Positions 35,408-44,676 of a DNA stretch of 64,000 nt are shown piece after piece. Below the pieces are notes generated by a model. It was not told where the DNA came from. It was given only the letters and a program-made list of their open reading frames with translations, and ran no database searches. The position numbers and the translations under genes are program-made. Numbering within the stretch: the stretch's first letter is position 1; every line of letters starts with the position of its first letter. Source of the DNA: Dyella_A sp050749815 (GTDB lineage: Bacteria; Pseudomonadota; Gammaproteobacteria; Xanthomonadales; Rhodanobacteraceae); the NCBI RefSeq assembly GCF_050749815.1, contig NZ_CP192735.1:2790001-2854000 (forward strand). Reading direction: 5' to 3'.

Positions 35408-37276
35408 TCAGCGCGGCGCGCAGAAGCAATAGGCGTACACGTTGGGCCGCCCGGCGCGGGCGTTGCGCAGCAGCTTGAGCTCCGGCATGGCGCGCGGCAG
35501 CTCGGCCATCCAGCTGGGCAGGCGCAGGCCGTAGCTCTGCGCGATGCGCACCGTGGCGCTCTGGTTGAGGCCCACAACGAACTGCTCGAAGCCGCCCAGC
35601 GGCTGCTCCACGTAGCGCACCGGGAAACCCTTGGCCAGCTTCGCCTGCTGCGCGGCGTAGGCGATGGCGCTGTCGAGCCCGCCGAGCTGGTCGACCAGCC
35701 CCCGGTCCAGCGCCTGCTGGCCGGTCCACACGCGGCCCTGGGCGATCGCGTCGATCGTGTCGTAGTCCTTGCCGCGCGCCTTGGCCACGCCGCCGACGAA
35801 GTCGTGGTAGCCCTTGTCGATGATTGCCTGGATCACCTGCCCCACGCGCGGATCCAGCGGCCGGGTGATGTCGAACGCGCCGGCCATCGGCCCCGTCGCG
35901 ACGCCGTCGCTCTGCACGCCGAGCTTGGCCAGCGTGTCGGGGATCGAGTAGTACATGCCGAAGATGCCGATCGAGCCGGTGATGGTGTTCGGCTCGGCGA
36001 AGATGCGATCGGCGTTCATCGAGATCCAGTAGCCGCCGCTGGCCGCCACGTCGCCCATCGAGACGATCACCGGAATACCGGCCTTGCGGGTCAGCTCCAC
36101 TTCGCGGCGGATCTGCTCGGCGGCATACACCTCGCCACCGGGCGAGTTCACCCTGAGCACCAGCGCCTTGGTCTTCTTGTCCTCGCGCGCGGCGCGGATC
36201 AGTGCGGCGGTGGATTCGCCACCGATCTCGCCCTGGGGCTGCTTGCCGCCGGCGATCTCGCCCTCGGCCACCACCACCGCCACGCCGGGCTTGAACAGCG
36301 CGTCGGTATCGTCCGGCAGCTGCGCCACATAAGCGGCCAGGTTGACGGCACGGAAGCCGCGCCCCTGCTTGCCGGCCGGCACGCCTTCGCGACGCATCAT
36401 CGTCTCGACATCGGTCTCGGTGGCGAGCCCGTCGACCAGATGCTCGTCCAGCGAGAGCTGGGCGAGGTTGCCATGAGTGCGGCCGATGTTGTCCGGCAGC
36501 TGGTCGATGTCGTTGCGCAGGGTGGCCGGGTCCAGCTTGCGCCGCTTGGCAACGCTGGCCAGGTAGTTGTCCCACAGCCCGCCCATCCAGTAGCTGTCGG
36601 CTTCCTTCGACTCGGGCGAAGCGTGGTCGAGGATGTACGGCTCGGCCGCGCTCTTGAACTGGCCCACGCGGAACAGGTGCACCTGCACGCCGAGCTTGTC
36701 CAGCAGGTCCTTGTAGAACAGCCGGTAGTTGGCCAGGCCGGTGATCATCACGCCGCCCTGCGGATCGACCAGCAGGCGGTCGGCGTGCGACGCCAGGTAG
36801 TACTGGCCCTGGTCGTAGTTCACGCCCCAGGCGATCACCGGCTTGCCAGCGGCGCGGAAGCGGTCGAGCGCTGCGCCCACCTCGCGCAGCGCGGCGAAGC
36901 CGCCAGCCTGCAGCTGGTCGGGCAGCAGCAGGATGCGGGTGATGTGCTCGTCGGTGGCGGCCGCGTCGATCGCGCGCACCAGGTCGCGCACCTGCACTTC
37001 CTTAGGCTGGTTGCCGGACAGGCCCGACACCACGCGCTGCAGCGGCGCGATGCTGTACTGCTCCACCAGCCGCCCCTCCGGCTTGATCACCAGCACCGAA
37101 TCGGCCTGCAGCCCCAGCCCGGCGTGGCGCCCGGCGAACAGGCCGGCCACCAGCAGCAGCACGATGAACAGCAGGCCGAAGAACACCGTGTTGATGATGA
37201 CCAGCCGCAGCACGTTCAGCCCGCGCCCGAAGACGCGGAGGAAGGCCCAGAAGCCGTTGGGGCGCGAAGCGGTCAT
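35408..37276 (-). CDS. sppA: Signal peptide peptidase SppA, long (67K) form
   Basis: 622 residues, the size of the double-domain SppA of enterobacteria. An N-terminal membrane anchor (about 18-45: LVIINTVFFGLLFIVLLLV) is followed by two tandem S49 domains. The general-base Lys lies in FRVGQFKSAAEPY and the nucleophile Ser in GDVAASGGYWIS near residue 411, the expected Lys/Ser dyad across the two repeats. It degrades signal peptides remaining in the inner membrane. A MATE exporter gene lies 27 nt upstream on the same strand, probably one transcript. The end converges on the ABC ATPase gene. Confidence 0.95.
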   Translation of the reverse strand: MTASRPNGFWAFLRVFGRGLNVLRLVIINTVFFGLLFIVLLLVAGLFAGRHAGLGLQADSVLVIKPEGRLVEQYSIAPLQRVVSGLSGNQPKEVQVRDLVRAIDAAATDEHITRILLLPDQLQAGGFAALREVGAALDRFRAAGKPVIAWGVNYDQGQYYLASHADRLLVDPQGGVMITGLANYRLFYKDLLDKLGVQVHLFRVGQFKSAAEPYILDHASPESKEADSYWMGGLWDNYLASVAKRRKLDPATLRNDIDQLPDNIGRTHGNLAQLSLDEHLVDGLATETDVETMMRREGVPAGKQGRGFRAVNLAAYVAQLPDDTDALFKPGVAVVVAEGEIAGGKQPQGEIGGESTAALIRAAREDKKTKALVLRVNSPGGEVYAAEQIRREVELTRKAGIPVIVSMGDVAASGGYWISMNADRIFAEPNTITGSIGIFGMYYSIPDTLAKLGVQSDGVATGPMAGAFDITRPLDPRVGQVIQAIIDKGYHDFVGGVAKARGKDYDTIDAIAQGRVWTGQQALDRGLVDQLGGLDSAIAYAAQQAKLAKGFPVRYVEQPLGGFEQFVVGLNQSATVRIAQSYGLRLPSWMAELPRAMPELKLLRNARAGRPNVYAYCFCAPR

Positions 37277-37303
37277 GCAGCCATCCTGAGCAGAGGCGGA
37301 GGA

Positions 37304-38731
37304 TTAAGGATCGATCGGCAGCGTACCGGCTTGCACCGGCGCGGTCATGTGTGGGTCGTCAGGCTGCGTCGTCTTGACCCAGCGCTGGCGCCAGGCGCTG
37401 CGCCAGAAGCGGGTGAACAACATCACCGCCGACACGCTCAGGCCGGCGATCAGGCCCATCCACATGCCGCGCGCGCCCAGCCCCTGATGGAATGCCAGCC
37501 ACCACCCGGTCGGCATGCCGACCACCCAGTAGGCGAACAGGGTGATCGCCATCGGCACGCGGGTGTCCTTCAGGCCACGCAGCGCGCCGTTGGAGGCGAC
37601 CTGGATGCCGTCGGAAAACTGGAACACCCCGGCCAGCAGCAGGAGCTGCGCGGCCAGATCCACCACCTTCGCCTCATGGGTATACAGTCCGGCGATCCAG
37701 TGCGGCGCGCCGAACATCACGGCCGCCGACACCAGCTGGGTGACCAGGCTCAGCCCGATGCCGCAGAACCCCGCGTAGCGGACGCCGCGCGCGTCGCCGC
37801 GGCCGACCGCGTTGCCTACCCGCACGGTGATCGCCATCGCCAGTCCCAGCGGGATCATGAAGAACAGCGACGCCACGTTGAGCGCGACCTGATGACTGGC
37901 CACTACCTCGTCGCCGAGCCGGCTGATGCCCAAGGCGACCGCGACGAACAGCCCGGCCTCGGCCAGCAGGCTCACCGCCATCGGCACGCCGACATGCAGC
38001 AGCTCGCCGATGCGTCGCCAGTCGGGACCTTCGAAATGGTCGAGCAGCCCGAGCCCGCGATAGTTGCGATGGCGCAGCACGTAGATCGCGAACGCGATCA
38101 GCTCCAACCACAGCACCAGCGCCGTGGCCATGCCGCAACCGCGCGCGCCCTGCGGCGGCAGGCCGAGCTTGCCGTACATGAACACGTAGCCCAGCGGCAC
38201 CAGCAGCACCAGGCCGCCCAGGCTGAAGAACATCGACGGCCGGGTCAGCGACAGGCCTTCGGACAAGCCGCGCAGGGTGAAGTAGCAGGTGAGCGCTGGC
38301 GCGCCCCAGCTGATCGCGCCGAGAAAGGCGACCACGTCCTCGCGCAGGTCCGGCGCCACGCCGATCCACACAAACATGGGGCTGGCATGGCGCGCGGCGA
38401 ACCAAAGCACCGTGCCGGCGATCAGCGCCAGCCACAGCGCCTGGCGGAACACCGGGCCGATCGCGTGACGCCGGCCGGCGCCATCGAGCTGCGCCACCGA
38501 GGGCGGCACCGCCATCATCAGGCCGATGCCGCTGACGATCGCCAGCGACCACACGTTCGCCCCCACCGCGACGGCGCCGAGCACGTGGGTGCTGTAGTGG
38601 CCCGACAGCAGCGCATCGATCACGTTGGAACCGATCGCCGCCAGCTGGGCGGCGACCAGCGGCAGGGCGAGGCGCACGGTGGCGGCCAGTTCGTGGGCGA
38701 CCCTGGCGCGATCGGGGCGAAAGGTGTTCAT
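37304..38731 (-). CDS. MATE family multidrug/sodium antiporter, NorM type
   Basis: 475 residues with twelve membrane helices. Both MATE halves are present: N-terminal LALPLVAAQLAAIGSNVIDALLSGHYS and the second half ISRLGDEVVASHQVALNVASLFFMIPLGLAMAITVRVGNAVG, the MATE signature. NorM proteins expel cationic drugs in exchange for Na+ or H+. I set the start at ATG 38729-38731; an extension to 38830 would overlap the divergent gene's leader. It precedes sppA by 27 nt. Confidence 0.94.
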   Translation of the reverse strand: MNTFRPDRARVAHELAATVRLALPLVAAQLAAIGSNVIDALLSGHYSTHVLGAVAVGANVWSLAIVSGIGLMMAVPPSVAQLDGAGRRHAIGPVFRQALWLALIAGTVLWFAARHASPMFVWIGVAPDLREDVVAFLGAISWGAPALTCYFTLRGLSEGLSLTRPSMFFSLGGLVLLVPLGYVFMYGKLGLPPQGARGCGMATALVLWLELIAFAIYVLRHRNYRGLGLLDHFEGPDWRRIGELLHVGVPMAVSLLAEAGLFVAVALGISRLGDEVVASHQVALNVASLFFMIPLGLAMAITVRVGNAVGRGDARGVRYAGFCGIGLSLVTQLVSAAVMFGAPHWIAGLYTHEAKVVDLAAQLLLLAGVFQFSDGIQVASNGALRGLKDTRVPMAITLFAYWVVGMPTGWWLAFHQGLGARGMWMGLIAGLSVSAVMLFTRFWRSAWRQRWVKTTQPDDPHMTAPVQAGTLPIDP

Positions 38732-38841
38732 GGCAGAAACGGTCGACAGGGCCGCGCATTCTAGCCGAGGCGCACGGCGCGGCTGATCGTTTCGCGCGCT
38801 TGTGACACCATCGGCCGCTTCCAGGGGCAAGGGGCCGATCC

Positions 38842-40020
38842 ATGAACGAGCTGGACCACGTCAGCCAGGTGCGCTGCGCCAACTGCGGCACACCGATGCA
38901 GGGTGAGTTCTGTCACCACTGCGGGCAGTCGATCCACAGCGTACTCAAGCCCGTGCACCACATGGTGGAGGACACGCTGGACATGGTGCTGCACGTGGAC
39001 GGACGCATCCTGCACACGCTGCCGCCGCTGCTGCTCAAGCCTGGCTTCCTCACGCTCGAATACTTCGCCGGCCGACGGGTGCGCTACATCGCGCCGTTCC
39101 GGCTGATGTTCGTGTTGTGCCTGTTGGCCTTCGCGGTGTGTCACTTCGCGATGGAAGGGGGCGAGGACCTGCCGCGCCACGCCGTGGTGCTGTCGACGCC
39201 GTTCGAACATGCCGACTCGCCGGACAGCGTGCAACGCGCCTTGGATAACGAGCTGGTCAAGGTGGAGGCTGCGCGCAAGGCCGCAGGCGCCAATGCGGTG
39301 GGCATCGCCGCTGCCGCTGCCAGCGAGGCGCGTCTGCGAACCGAAGCGGCAAATCGGTTGGCCGAGCTGAGGAAAGAGCAGCACCCGACCGGTGGCGACA
39401 AGACCAGGGAGGCTGACAGCGGCGACCACACCGATGCCAGCGCCAGCAACCCGTTCAACAGCGCCTGGGATTCCAAGGCCTACCCCGTGCACCTGCGCTG
39501 GCTGCCGGCGTTTGCCAATCGCCGCCTCACCCAGTCGCTGGAACACATGCACGCAAATGTCGATGCGCTGTTCTCCAGCGGCGAAGCCGGGACGCTGGCC
39601 CAGGAGCGCATCACCGCCCAGCTGTTCGCCTCGTTGCCGCAGGCGCTGTTCCTGATGCTGCCGCTGTTCGCCCTGCTATTGAAGCTGTTCTACGTGTTCA
39701 AGCGGCGGCTCTACGTGGAGCACATGATCGTCGCCCTGCACAGCCACGCCTTCCTGTTCCTGGCGCTGCTGCTGGGCGTGGGCTTGGTGCTGCTGGAGGG
39801 GTGGCTGGCCGGGTTCGCCGGATGGGCCACGCGTCCGGTGCGTCTGCTGGAATGGGCGCTGGTGATCTGGGCGCCGACCTACCTGCTGCTGATGCAGAAG
39901 CGCATCTACCGACAGGGCTGGCCGATGACCATCCTGAAATATCTTGCGGTGGGCTGGTGTTACGTCTGGCTGCTGGTTTTGGCGCTGGTGCTGGGTGCCG
40001 TGCTGACGCTTTCGCACTGA
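38842..40020 (+). CDS. DUF3667 zinc-ribbon membrane protein
   Basis: 392 residues. The N-terminal zinc ribbon CANCGTPMQGEFCHHCGQ (CxxC-x8-CxxCGQ) is followed by the DUF3667 core (LLKPGFLTLEYFAGRRVRYIAPFRLMFVLCLLAF). A long charged, helical Ala/Glu-rich stretch runs from about 115 to 260. Three or four C-terminal membrane helices complete it (ALFLMLPLFALLLKLFYVF...). Family function is unknown. The central charged insert likely faces one side of the membrane as a coiled coil. Divergent from the MATE gene with a 110-nt gap. Confidence 0.87.
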   Translation: MNELDHVSQVRCANCGTPMQGEFCHHCGQSIHSVLKPVHHMVEDTLDMVLHVDGRILHTLPPLLLKPGFLTLEYFAGRRVRYIAPFRLMFVLCLLAFAVCHFAMEGGEDLPRHAVVLSTPFEHADSPDSVQRALDNELVKVEAARKAAGANAVGIAAAAASEARLRTEAANRLAELRKEQHPTGGDKTREADSGDHTDASASNPFNSAWDSKAYPVHLRWLPAFANRRLTQSLEHMHANVDALFSSGEAGTLAQERITAQLFASLPQALFLMLPLFALLLKLFYVFKRRLYVEHMIVALHSHAFLFLALLLGVGLVLLEGWLAGFAGWATRPVRLLEWALVIWAPTYLLLMQKRIYRQGWPMTILKYLAVGWCYVWLLVLALVLGAVLTLSH

Positions 40021-40123
40021 GAACTGGATCACACAATTCCCGCCCACAGGCGGGGTCCGCGCCGATCGGCGCAAGGGTTTTGCACAGCGTCACGAGAGTG
40101 TCAACCCAGTCACACGTGCTGTT

Positions 40124-40150
40124 GCAGTCAGGTGAAGCCCACCTGACTGC
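40124..40150. terminator. 11-bp hairpin after the DUF3667 gene
   Basis: GCAGTCAGGTG pairs perfectly with CACCTGACTGC across a 5-nt loop, 104 nt after the stop of the DUF3667 gene. There is no T-run; it may be a transcript 3' end or a regulatory dyad. Confidence 0.45.
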
Positions 40151-40164
40151 CAATCGCAAGTCAT

Positions 40165-40187
40165 TGATAAAAATGCATAATTTATCA
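40165..40187. promoter_or_regulatory. AT-rich dyad TGATAAA-N9-TTTATCA
   Basis: Seven-base inverted arms flank a spacer containing ATGCAT, and CATAAT in the middle could serve as a -10 box. This is the most AT-rich patch of the intergenic region, about 270 nt before priA. The regulator is unknown. Confidence 0.45.
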
Positions 40188-40266
40188 TGGCTAAAACTTG
40201 CCCATCCCGTCGGGAAAGGCGTCACGACGGGGCTGAGGCGCCCCCTTCCCCGCCGCATCCACAGAG

Positions 40267-40289
40267 TTATCCACAGCAACTGTGGATAA
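40267..40289. promoter_or_regulatory. Inverted pair of perfect DnaA boxes
   Basis: TTATCCACA (40267-40275) and its reverse complement TGTGGATAA (40281-40289) are both exact matches to the DnaA consensus and face each other over a 5-nt spacer. They lie 168 nt before the start of priA, the replication-restart helicase. A hairpin is also possible, but no T-run follows. Confidence 0.7.
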
Positions 40290-40456
40290 GCGCAAAAAGG
40301 GCCGGGGAGGCGCCACTTACCCCCTTTTTCTAGAGTCCGGCGCAGCAAGAAAGGGCAAAGGCGCGCGGCGCCGCGGGAGCGACGGGAAGATGCGACGGAG
40401 CGACCCGGCGGGACATGGCGTGTGGCCCGTTACACTGGTCTGCCCACGAGGTAACC

Positions 40457-42625
40457 ATGCCCACCGTCGTCCGCGTCGCCCTGCCGGTGCCCCTGCCCAC
40501 CCTGTTCGACTACCTGCCGCCCGCCGAGGGCCACTGGCAGGCGGGCAGTCGCGTGCGAGTGCCGTTCGGACGCGGCAGCAAGGCGGGGATCGTGGTCGAC
40601 CCGGCCGCCAGCGCGAGCGTGGCCGGCGACCGGCTCAAAGCGGTCATCGAGGTGCTCGACCCGGCCCCGTTGCTGGATACCGAGTTGATGCAGACGCTGG
40701 CCTGGGCCGCCGACTACTGGCTCGCGGCTCCGGGCGAGGCCTACGCCAATGCGTTGCCGCTGGCCTTGCGCGAGCCGCGGCCGTGGCCGGATACCCGTGA
40801 CGAGTACTGGCAACTCACCGCCGCCGGTCGCAGCGCGCTGGATGCCGGCAGCCGCCGCGGCGCCAGCCAGCAATTGCTGCAGTTGTTGGCGCCGGGCCCG
40901 CAGCGCGCCGACGTGCTGGGCGAGCAACTGCCGTCGTGGCGGGCCGCCGCCCGCCGCCTCGCCCCGGCTGGCCTGATCGAGCGCCATACCGCCGCGGCCG
41001 TCACCACGCCCGCGGGTGCGCCGTTGCCGCTCAGTGACGAGCAGCAACAGGCTGTGGCCGCAGTCGCGGCCGAAGGCCACCGGTTCCAGCCGTTTCTGCT
41101 CGACGGCGTCACCGGCAGCGGCAAGACCGAGGTGTACCTGACGCTGATCGAGCAGGCGTTGGCCGAGGGACGGCAAAGCCTACTGCTGGTGCCGGAGATC
41201 GGCCTGGCACCGCAGACCCTGCGCCGGCTGCGCGAACGCCTGGGCGTGGCGGTGGAGGTGCTGCACTCCAACCTGGCCGAGGGGGAGCGCGCACGCGCCT
41301 GGCTGCGCGCGCGCAGCGGCGAGGCAAAGGTGATCCTGGGCACCCGCTCGGCGGTGTTCACGCCGCTGCCGCAGGCCGGATTGATCGTGGTCGACGAGGA
41401 GCACGACGCGGCCTACAAGCAGCAGGAAGGCTTTCGCTACCACGCGCGGGACCTGGCCCTGGTGCGCGCCCGCGCACTCGGCGTGCCGATCGTGCTGGGC
41501 AGCGCGACGCCGTCGCTGGAATCGCTGGCGAACGTGGCGGCCGGGCGTTACCGCCCGCTGGCCCTGCGCGCGCGCCCGGCGGCCGTCCATCCGCCGCAGG
41601 TGCAGATCGTCGACGTGCGTTCGCAGCACCTCGATCACGGCCTCTCGCCCGCGCTGCAGGCGGCGGTGCGCGAGACGGTGGCGCGCGGCGAGCAGGCGCT
41701 GGTGTTCCGCAACCGCCGCGGCTACGCGCCGGTACTGCTGTGTCACGCCTGCGGCTGGCATGCCGATTGTCCGCGCTGCGAGCGCCCGCTGACCCTGCAC
41801 GCGGGACAGCGCCAGCTGCGCTGCCACCACTGCGACTACCGCAGCAAGGTGCCGGCGACGTGCCCAGCCTGCGGCGCCGGTGCGCTGTGGCCGCAGGGCC
41901 AGGGCACCGAGCGGCTGGAGGAAGCGCTCACCGCGCTGTTTCCCGACGTGCCAGTGCTGCGCATCGACCGGGAGACGACCCGCCGCCGCGACGCCTTCGA
42001 GCACCTGATCGACGGCCTGCGCGCGGACGCCCCCGCGATCCTGGTCGGCACCCAGATGCTGGCCAAGGGCCACGACCTGCCCAACCTCACCCTGGTCGCC
42101 ATCGTGGGGGTGGACGAGGGTCTGCACAGCATCGACTTCCGCGCCGCCGAGCGGCTGGCGCAGCTGGTGGTGCAGGTGGCCGGTCGCGCCGGAAGAGCAG
42201 CCAAGCCGGGGCGGGTGCTGCTGCAGACCCATCATCCGGACCATCCGCTGTTGCGCACCCTGCTCGCCAAGGGCTATGGCGCGGCGGCCGTCAGCTTGCT
42301 GGCCGAGCGCGAACAGGCGGCGCTGCCGCCCTTCAGCCATCAGATCCTGCTGCGCGCCGATGCGCACGAGCGTGGCGCCGTGGACGCCTTTCTTGCGGCC
42401 GCTGCCGCCGCGCTGCCGGACGGTCACACCCTGCAGCTGGCCGGGCCGATGGCGGCGCCGATGGCGCTGCGCGCGGGGCGCCATCGCGGCCAGTTGCTGC
42501 TTGAGGCCGCCAGCCGCGCCCAGCTGCATGCCGTGGCGCGGCCGTGGCAGCGCGCACTCGGCAAGCTGCCCGCCGCGCGACGCGTGCGCTGGTCGCTCGA
42601 TGTGGATCCGATCGACCTCTACTAA
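40457..42625 (+). CDS. priA: Primosomal replication-restart helicase PriA
   Basis: 722 residues. An N-terminal 3'-DNA-binding domain (about 1-100) is followed by a Walker A in GVTGSGKTEVY, DEEHDAAYKQ (motif II) and LGSATPSLES (motif III). The zinc cluster in the helicase (CHACGWHADCPRCE...CHHCDY...CPACG) has the eight Cys used for primosome assembly. Motifs V and VI follow as TQMLAKGHD and QVAGRAGRA. It reloads DnaB at stalled forks. The ATG has GAGGT upstream. The DnaA-box pair upstream hints at coupling to replication control (inference). Confidence 0.97.
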   Translation: MPTVVRVALPVPLPTLFDYLPPAEGHWQAGSRVRVPFGRGSKAGIVVDPAASASVAGDRLKAVIEVLDPAPLLDTELMQTLAWAADYWLAAPGEAYANALPLALREPRPWPDTRDEYWQLTAAGRSALDAGSRRGASQQLLQLLAPGPQRADVLGEQLPSWRAAARRLAPAGLIERHTAAAVTTPAGAPLPLSDEQQQAVAAVAAEGHRFQPFLLDGVTGSGKTEVYLTLIEQALAEGRQSLLLVPEIGLAPQTLRRLRERLGVAVEVLHSNLAEGERARAWLRARSGEAKVILGTRSAVFTPLPQAGLIVVDEEHDAAYKQQEGFRYHARDLALVRARALGVPIVLGSATPSLESLANVAAGRYRPLALRARPAAVHPPQVQIVDVRSQHLDHGLSPALQAAVRETVARGEQALVFRNRRGYAPVLLCHACGWHADCPRCERPLTLHAGQRQLRCHHCDYRSKVPATCPACGAGALWPQGQGTERLEEALTALFPDVPVLRIDRETTRRRDAFEHLIDGLRADAPAILVGTQMLAKGHDLPNLTLVAIVGVDEGLHSIDFRAAERLAQLVVQVAGRAGRAAKPGRVLLQTHHPDHPLLRTLLAKGYGAAAVSLLAEREQAALPPFSHQILLRADAHERGAVDAFLAAAAAALPDGHTLQLAGPMAAPMALRAGRHRGQLLLEAASRAQLHAVARPWQRALGKLPAARRVRWSLDVDPIDLY

Positions 42626-42692
42626 GGCGCTTTGCTCACGGGATCGCCACCCCCGCCTCGTATACTTGGCGGCTGACGTTCAGGAGGTCCCG

Positions 42693-43646
42693 ATGGCATC
42701 GCAGCTCGAACAACTTCGCCAGTACACCACCGTGGTCGCCGACACCGGGGACATCGAAGCGATCGCCCGCTACAAGCCGGTCGATGCCACCACCAACCCG
42801 TCACTGCTGCTGAAGGCCGCCGGCATCCCGGCGTATGCGCCGCTGCTGGACGAAGCGGTGAGCTGGGCCAAGTCGCGCGGTAACGGCCGCGAGCAGCAGA
42901 TCGTCGATGCCGGCGACCACCTCGCCGTCGCGGTCGGGCGCAAGATCCTCGACCTGGTGCCCGGGCGCGTGTCCACCGAGGTCGATGCGCGGCTTTCGTT
43001 CGACACCGACGCCACCATTGCCAAGGCCGAACGCCTGATCGGGCTGTACGAAGACGCCGGTGTGAAGCGTGACCGCATCCTGATCAAGATCGCCTCCACC
43101 TGGGCCGGCATCCGCGCCGCCGAGCAGCTGGAACGGCGCGGCATCCAGTGCAACCTCACCCTGCTGTTCTCTTTCGAGCAGGCGGTGGCCTGTGCTGAGG
43201 CGGGCGTCTACCTGATCTCGCCGTTCGTCGGCCGCATCATGGACTGGTACGTGGCCAACACCGACGCCAAGTCGTTCGAGCCCGAGCTCGATCCAGGCGT
43301 GCAGTCGGTGCGGCGCATCTACGACTGGTACAAGCGCCACGGTTTCGAGACGGTGGTGATGGGCGCAAGCTTCCGCAATGCGGGGCAGATCCGCGCGCTG
43401 GCCGGTTGCGATCGCCTCACGATCAGCCCGGACCTGCTGGAGAAACTCGACGCCAGCAACGAACCGCTGCCGCGTGCGCTGGAGGACGCCGGCACCCGCG
43501 CGCCGCCTCCGGAACCGATCAGCGAGCCGGCCTTCCGCTGGGGTCACAACGAGGACGCGATGGCCACCGACAAGCTGGCCGACGGCATCCGCAAGTTCGC
43601 CGCCGACCAGGTGAAGCTGGAAAAGCTGCTGGCCGCCAAGCTCTAA
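42693..43646 (+). CDS. tal: Transaldolase
   Basis: 317 residues, the usual size of TalA/TalB. It has the family signatures DATTNPSLLLKA near the start and the Schiff-base Lys in DRILIKIASTW. NLTLLFSFEQAVACAEAGVYLISPFVGRI follows. The enzyme shifts a dihydroxyacetone unit between sedoheptulose 7-phosphate and glyceraldehyde 3-phosphate in the non-oxidative pentose phosphate pathway. A strong AGGAGG precedes the ATG. It starts 67 nt after priA and ends in a bidirectional terminator, so it may be read both from priA and from its own promoter. Confidence 0.96.
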   Translation: MASQLEQLRQYTTVVADTGDIEAIARYKPVDATTNPSLLLKAAGIPAYAPLLDEAVSWAKSRGNGREQQIVDAGDHLAVAVGRKILDLVPGRVSTEVDARLSFDTDATIAKAERLIGLYEDAGVKRDRILIKIASTWAGIRAAEQLERRGIQCNLTLLFSFEQAVACAEAGVYLISPFVGRIMDWYVANTDAKSFEPELDPGVQSVRRIYDWYKRHGFETVVMGASFRNAGQIRALAGCDRLTISPDLLEKLDASNEPLPRALEDAGTRAPPPEPISEPAFRWGHNEDAMATDKLADGIRKFAADQVKLEKLLAAKL

Positions 43647-43674
43647 CGACACCCAGCAGCCACACGCACCAACG

Positions 43675-43700
43675 AAAACGGCCCCTCACGGGGCCGTTTT
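43675..43700. terminator. Bidirectional terminator between tal and rpoH
   Basis: AAAACGGCCCC / GGGGCCGTTTT with loop TCAC; A- and T-tracts on either side. It lies between the convergent genes ending at 43646 and 43724. Confidence 0.9.
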
Positions 43701-43723
43701 GCGTTGCGCGTTGTGGCCGGCGG

Positions 43724-44587
43724 TCACGCCGCGGCGGCGAACAACCCGCGCATCTTCTTCATCGCGTTGGCCTCGACCTGGCGGATGCGCTCGGCCGACA
43801 CACCGTACTCGTCGGCCAGATCCTGCAGCGTGGCCTTGTCGTCGTTGAGCCAGCGACGCTGGATGATGTCGCGCGAGCGGTCATCCAGCTTCTGAAGAGC
43901 GGCCGACAGCGTTTCCAGTTGGTTGTCGCTCTGGTCGGCGTCGGACACCGAGTCGTACGGATCGGCGCCGTCGTCCACCAGGAACGCGGCCGGCGCCGGC
44001 TTGGCGTCCTCGTCGGCGTCGGTGGGCGCCTCGAAGCCCACGTCGCGGCCGGACAGACGCGACTCCATCTCGCGGACAGTTGCTTCCGGCACGCCCAGAT
44101 CCTTCGCCACCGTGCGCACTTCCTCGGCGTTCATCCAGCCCAGGCGCTTCTTGCTCTTGCGCAGGTTGAAGAACAGTTTGCGCTGCGCCTTGGTGGTGGC
44201 GACCTTCACGATGCGCCAGTTCTTGAGGATGAACTCGTGCATCTCGGCGCGGATCCAGTGCACGGCGAAGCTCACCAAGCGCACACCCTGATCCGGATCG
44301 AAACGCTTCACCGCCTTCATCAGGCCGATGTTGCCTTCCTGGATCAGGTCGCCGAGCTGCAGGCCGTAGCCGGAATAACCGCGCGCCACGTGAACCACGA
44401 AACGCAGGTGCGACATCACCAGCTTCTTGGCCGACGACAGATCGTTGTCTTCGAGGTAGCGGCGCGACAGCGCCTGCTCTTCTTCCTGGGTCAATACCGG
44501 AATGCGGTGCACGGCCGAAATGTAGGCATCCAAGCTGCCTACTACGCTGGGCAGCATTGAGGGGACGGTTGCCAAGGTCTTGGACAT
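43724..44587 (-). CDS. rpoH: RNA polymerase sigma-32 (heat-shock) factor
   Basis: 287 residues from ATG 44585-44587, with GGAGG seven bases upstream. Region 2: LVMSHLRFVVHVARGYSGYGLQLGDLIQEGNIGLMKAV, then FDPDQGVRLVSFAVHWIRAEMHEFILKNWRIVKVATTKAQRKLFFNLRK. The last part is the RpoH box that marks sigma-32. Region 4: TLQDLADEYGVSAERIRQVEANAMKKMRG. It directs transcription of chaperone and protease genes on heat shock. An acidic Asp/Ala stretch sits between regions 3 and 4 (DADEDAKPAPAAF). A perfect CIRCE lies in its leader, so HrcA probably also controls it. Confidence 0.97.
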   Translation of the reverse strand: MSKTLATVPSMLPSVVGSLDAYISAVHRIPVLTQEEEQALSRRYLEDNDLSSAKKLVMSHLRFVVHVARGYSGYGLQLGDLIQEGNIGLMKAVKRFDPDQGVRLVSFAVHWIRAEMHEFILKNWRIVKVATTKAQRKLFFNLRKSKKRLGWMNAEEVRTVAKDLGVPEATVREMESRLSGRDVGFEAPTDADEDAKPAPAAFLVDDGADPYDSVSDADQSDNQLETLSAALQKLDDRSRDIIQRRWLNDDKATLQDLADEYGVSAERIRQVEANAMKKMRGLFAAAA

Positions 44588-44615
44588 TATAAGCCTCCGG
44601 TACAAGAGCATCAGG

Positions 44616-44642
44616 TTAGCACTCGGATGATTAGAGTGCTAA
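44616..44642. promoter_or_regulatory. CIRCE element (HrcA operator) in the rpoH leader
   Basis: TTAGCACTC (44616-44624), nine bases, then GAGTGCTAA (44634-44642): an exact match to the CIRCE consensus. It lies 28 nt before the rpoH start and just downstream of the proposed promoter. HrcA binding here would repress rpoH when GroE is free. Confidence 0.92.
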
Positions 44643-44676
44643 GGCAGTGATTGGTTCACGGCCTTTATTGAACCTA

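Larger units (their letters stand above)
40021..40456. other. 436-nt intergenic region before priA
   Basis: No credible gene. In order it holds an 11-bp hairpin (40124-40150), an AT-rich dyad (40165-40187), an inverted pair of perfect DnaA boxes (40267-40289), and a GC-rich leader with the AGGTAACC ribosome site for priA. Its middle is far more AT-rich than the surroundings, as expected of a promoter region. Confidence 0.7.

Noticed and set aside
40282..40800. A possible small gene upstream of and overlapping priA
   Set aside because: Arg/Gly-rich out-of-frame shadow covering the priA leader and N-terminus; no ribosome site and no recognisable protein.
42632..42666. Promoter for transaldolase with -10 TATACT
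   Set aside because: The nearest -35-like hexamer (TTGCTC) is 23 bases away, too far for a sigma-70 promoter; the -10-like box alone is not enough.
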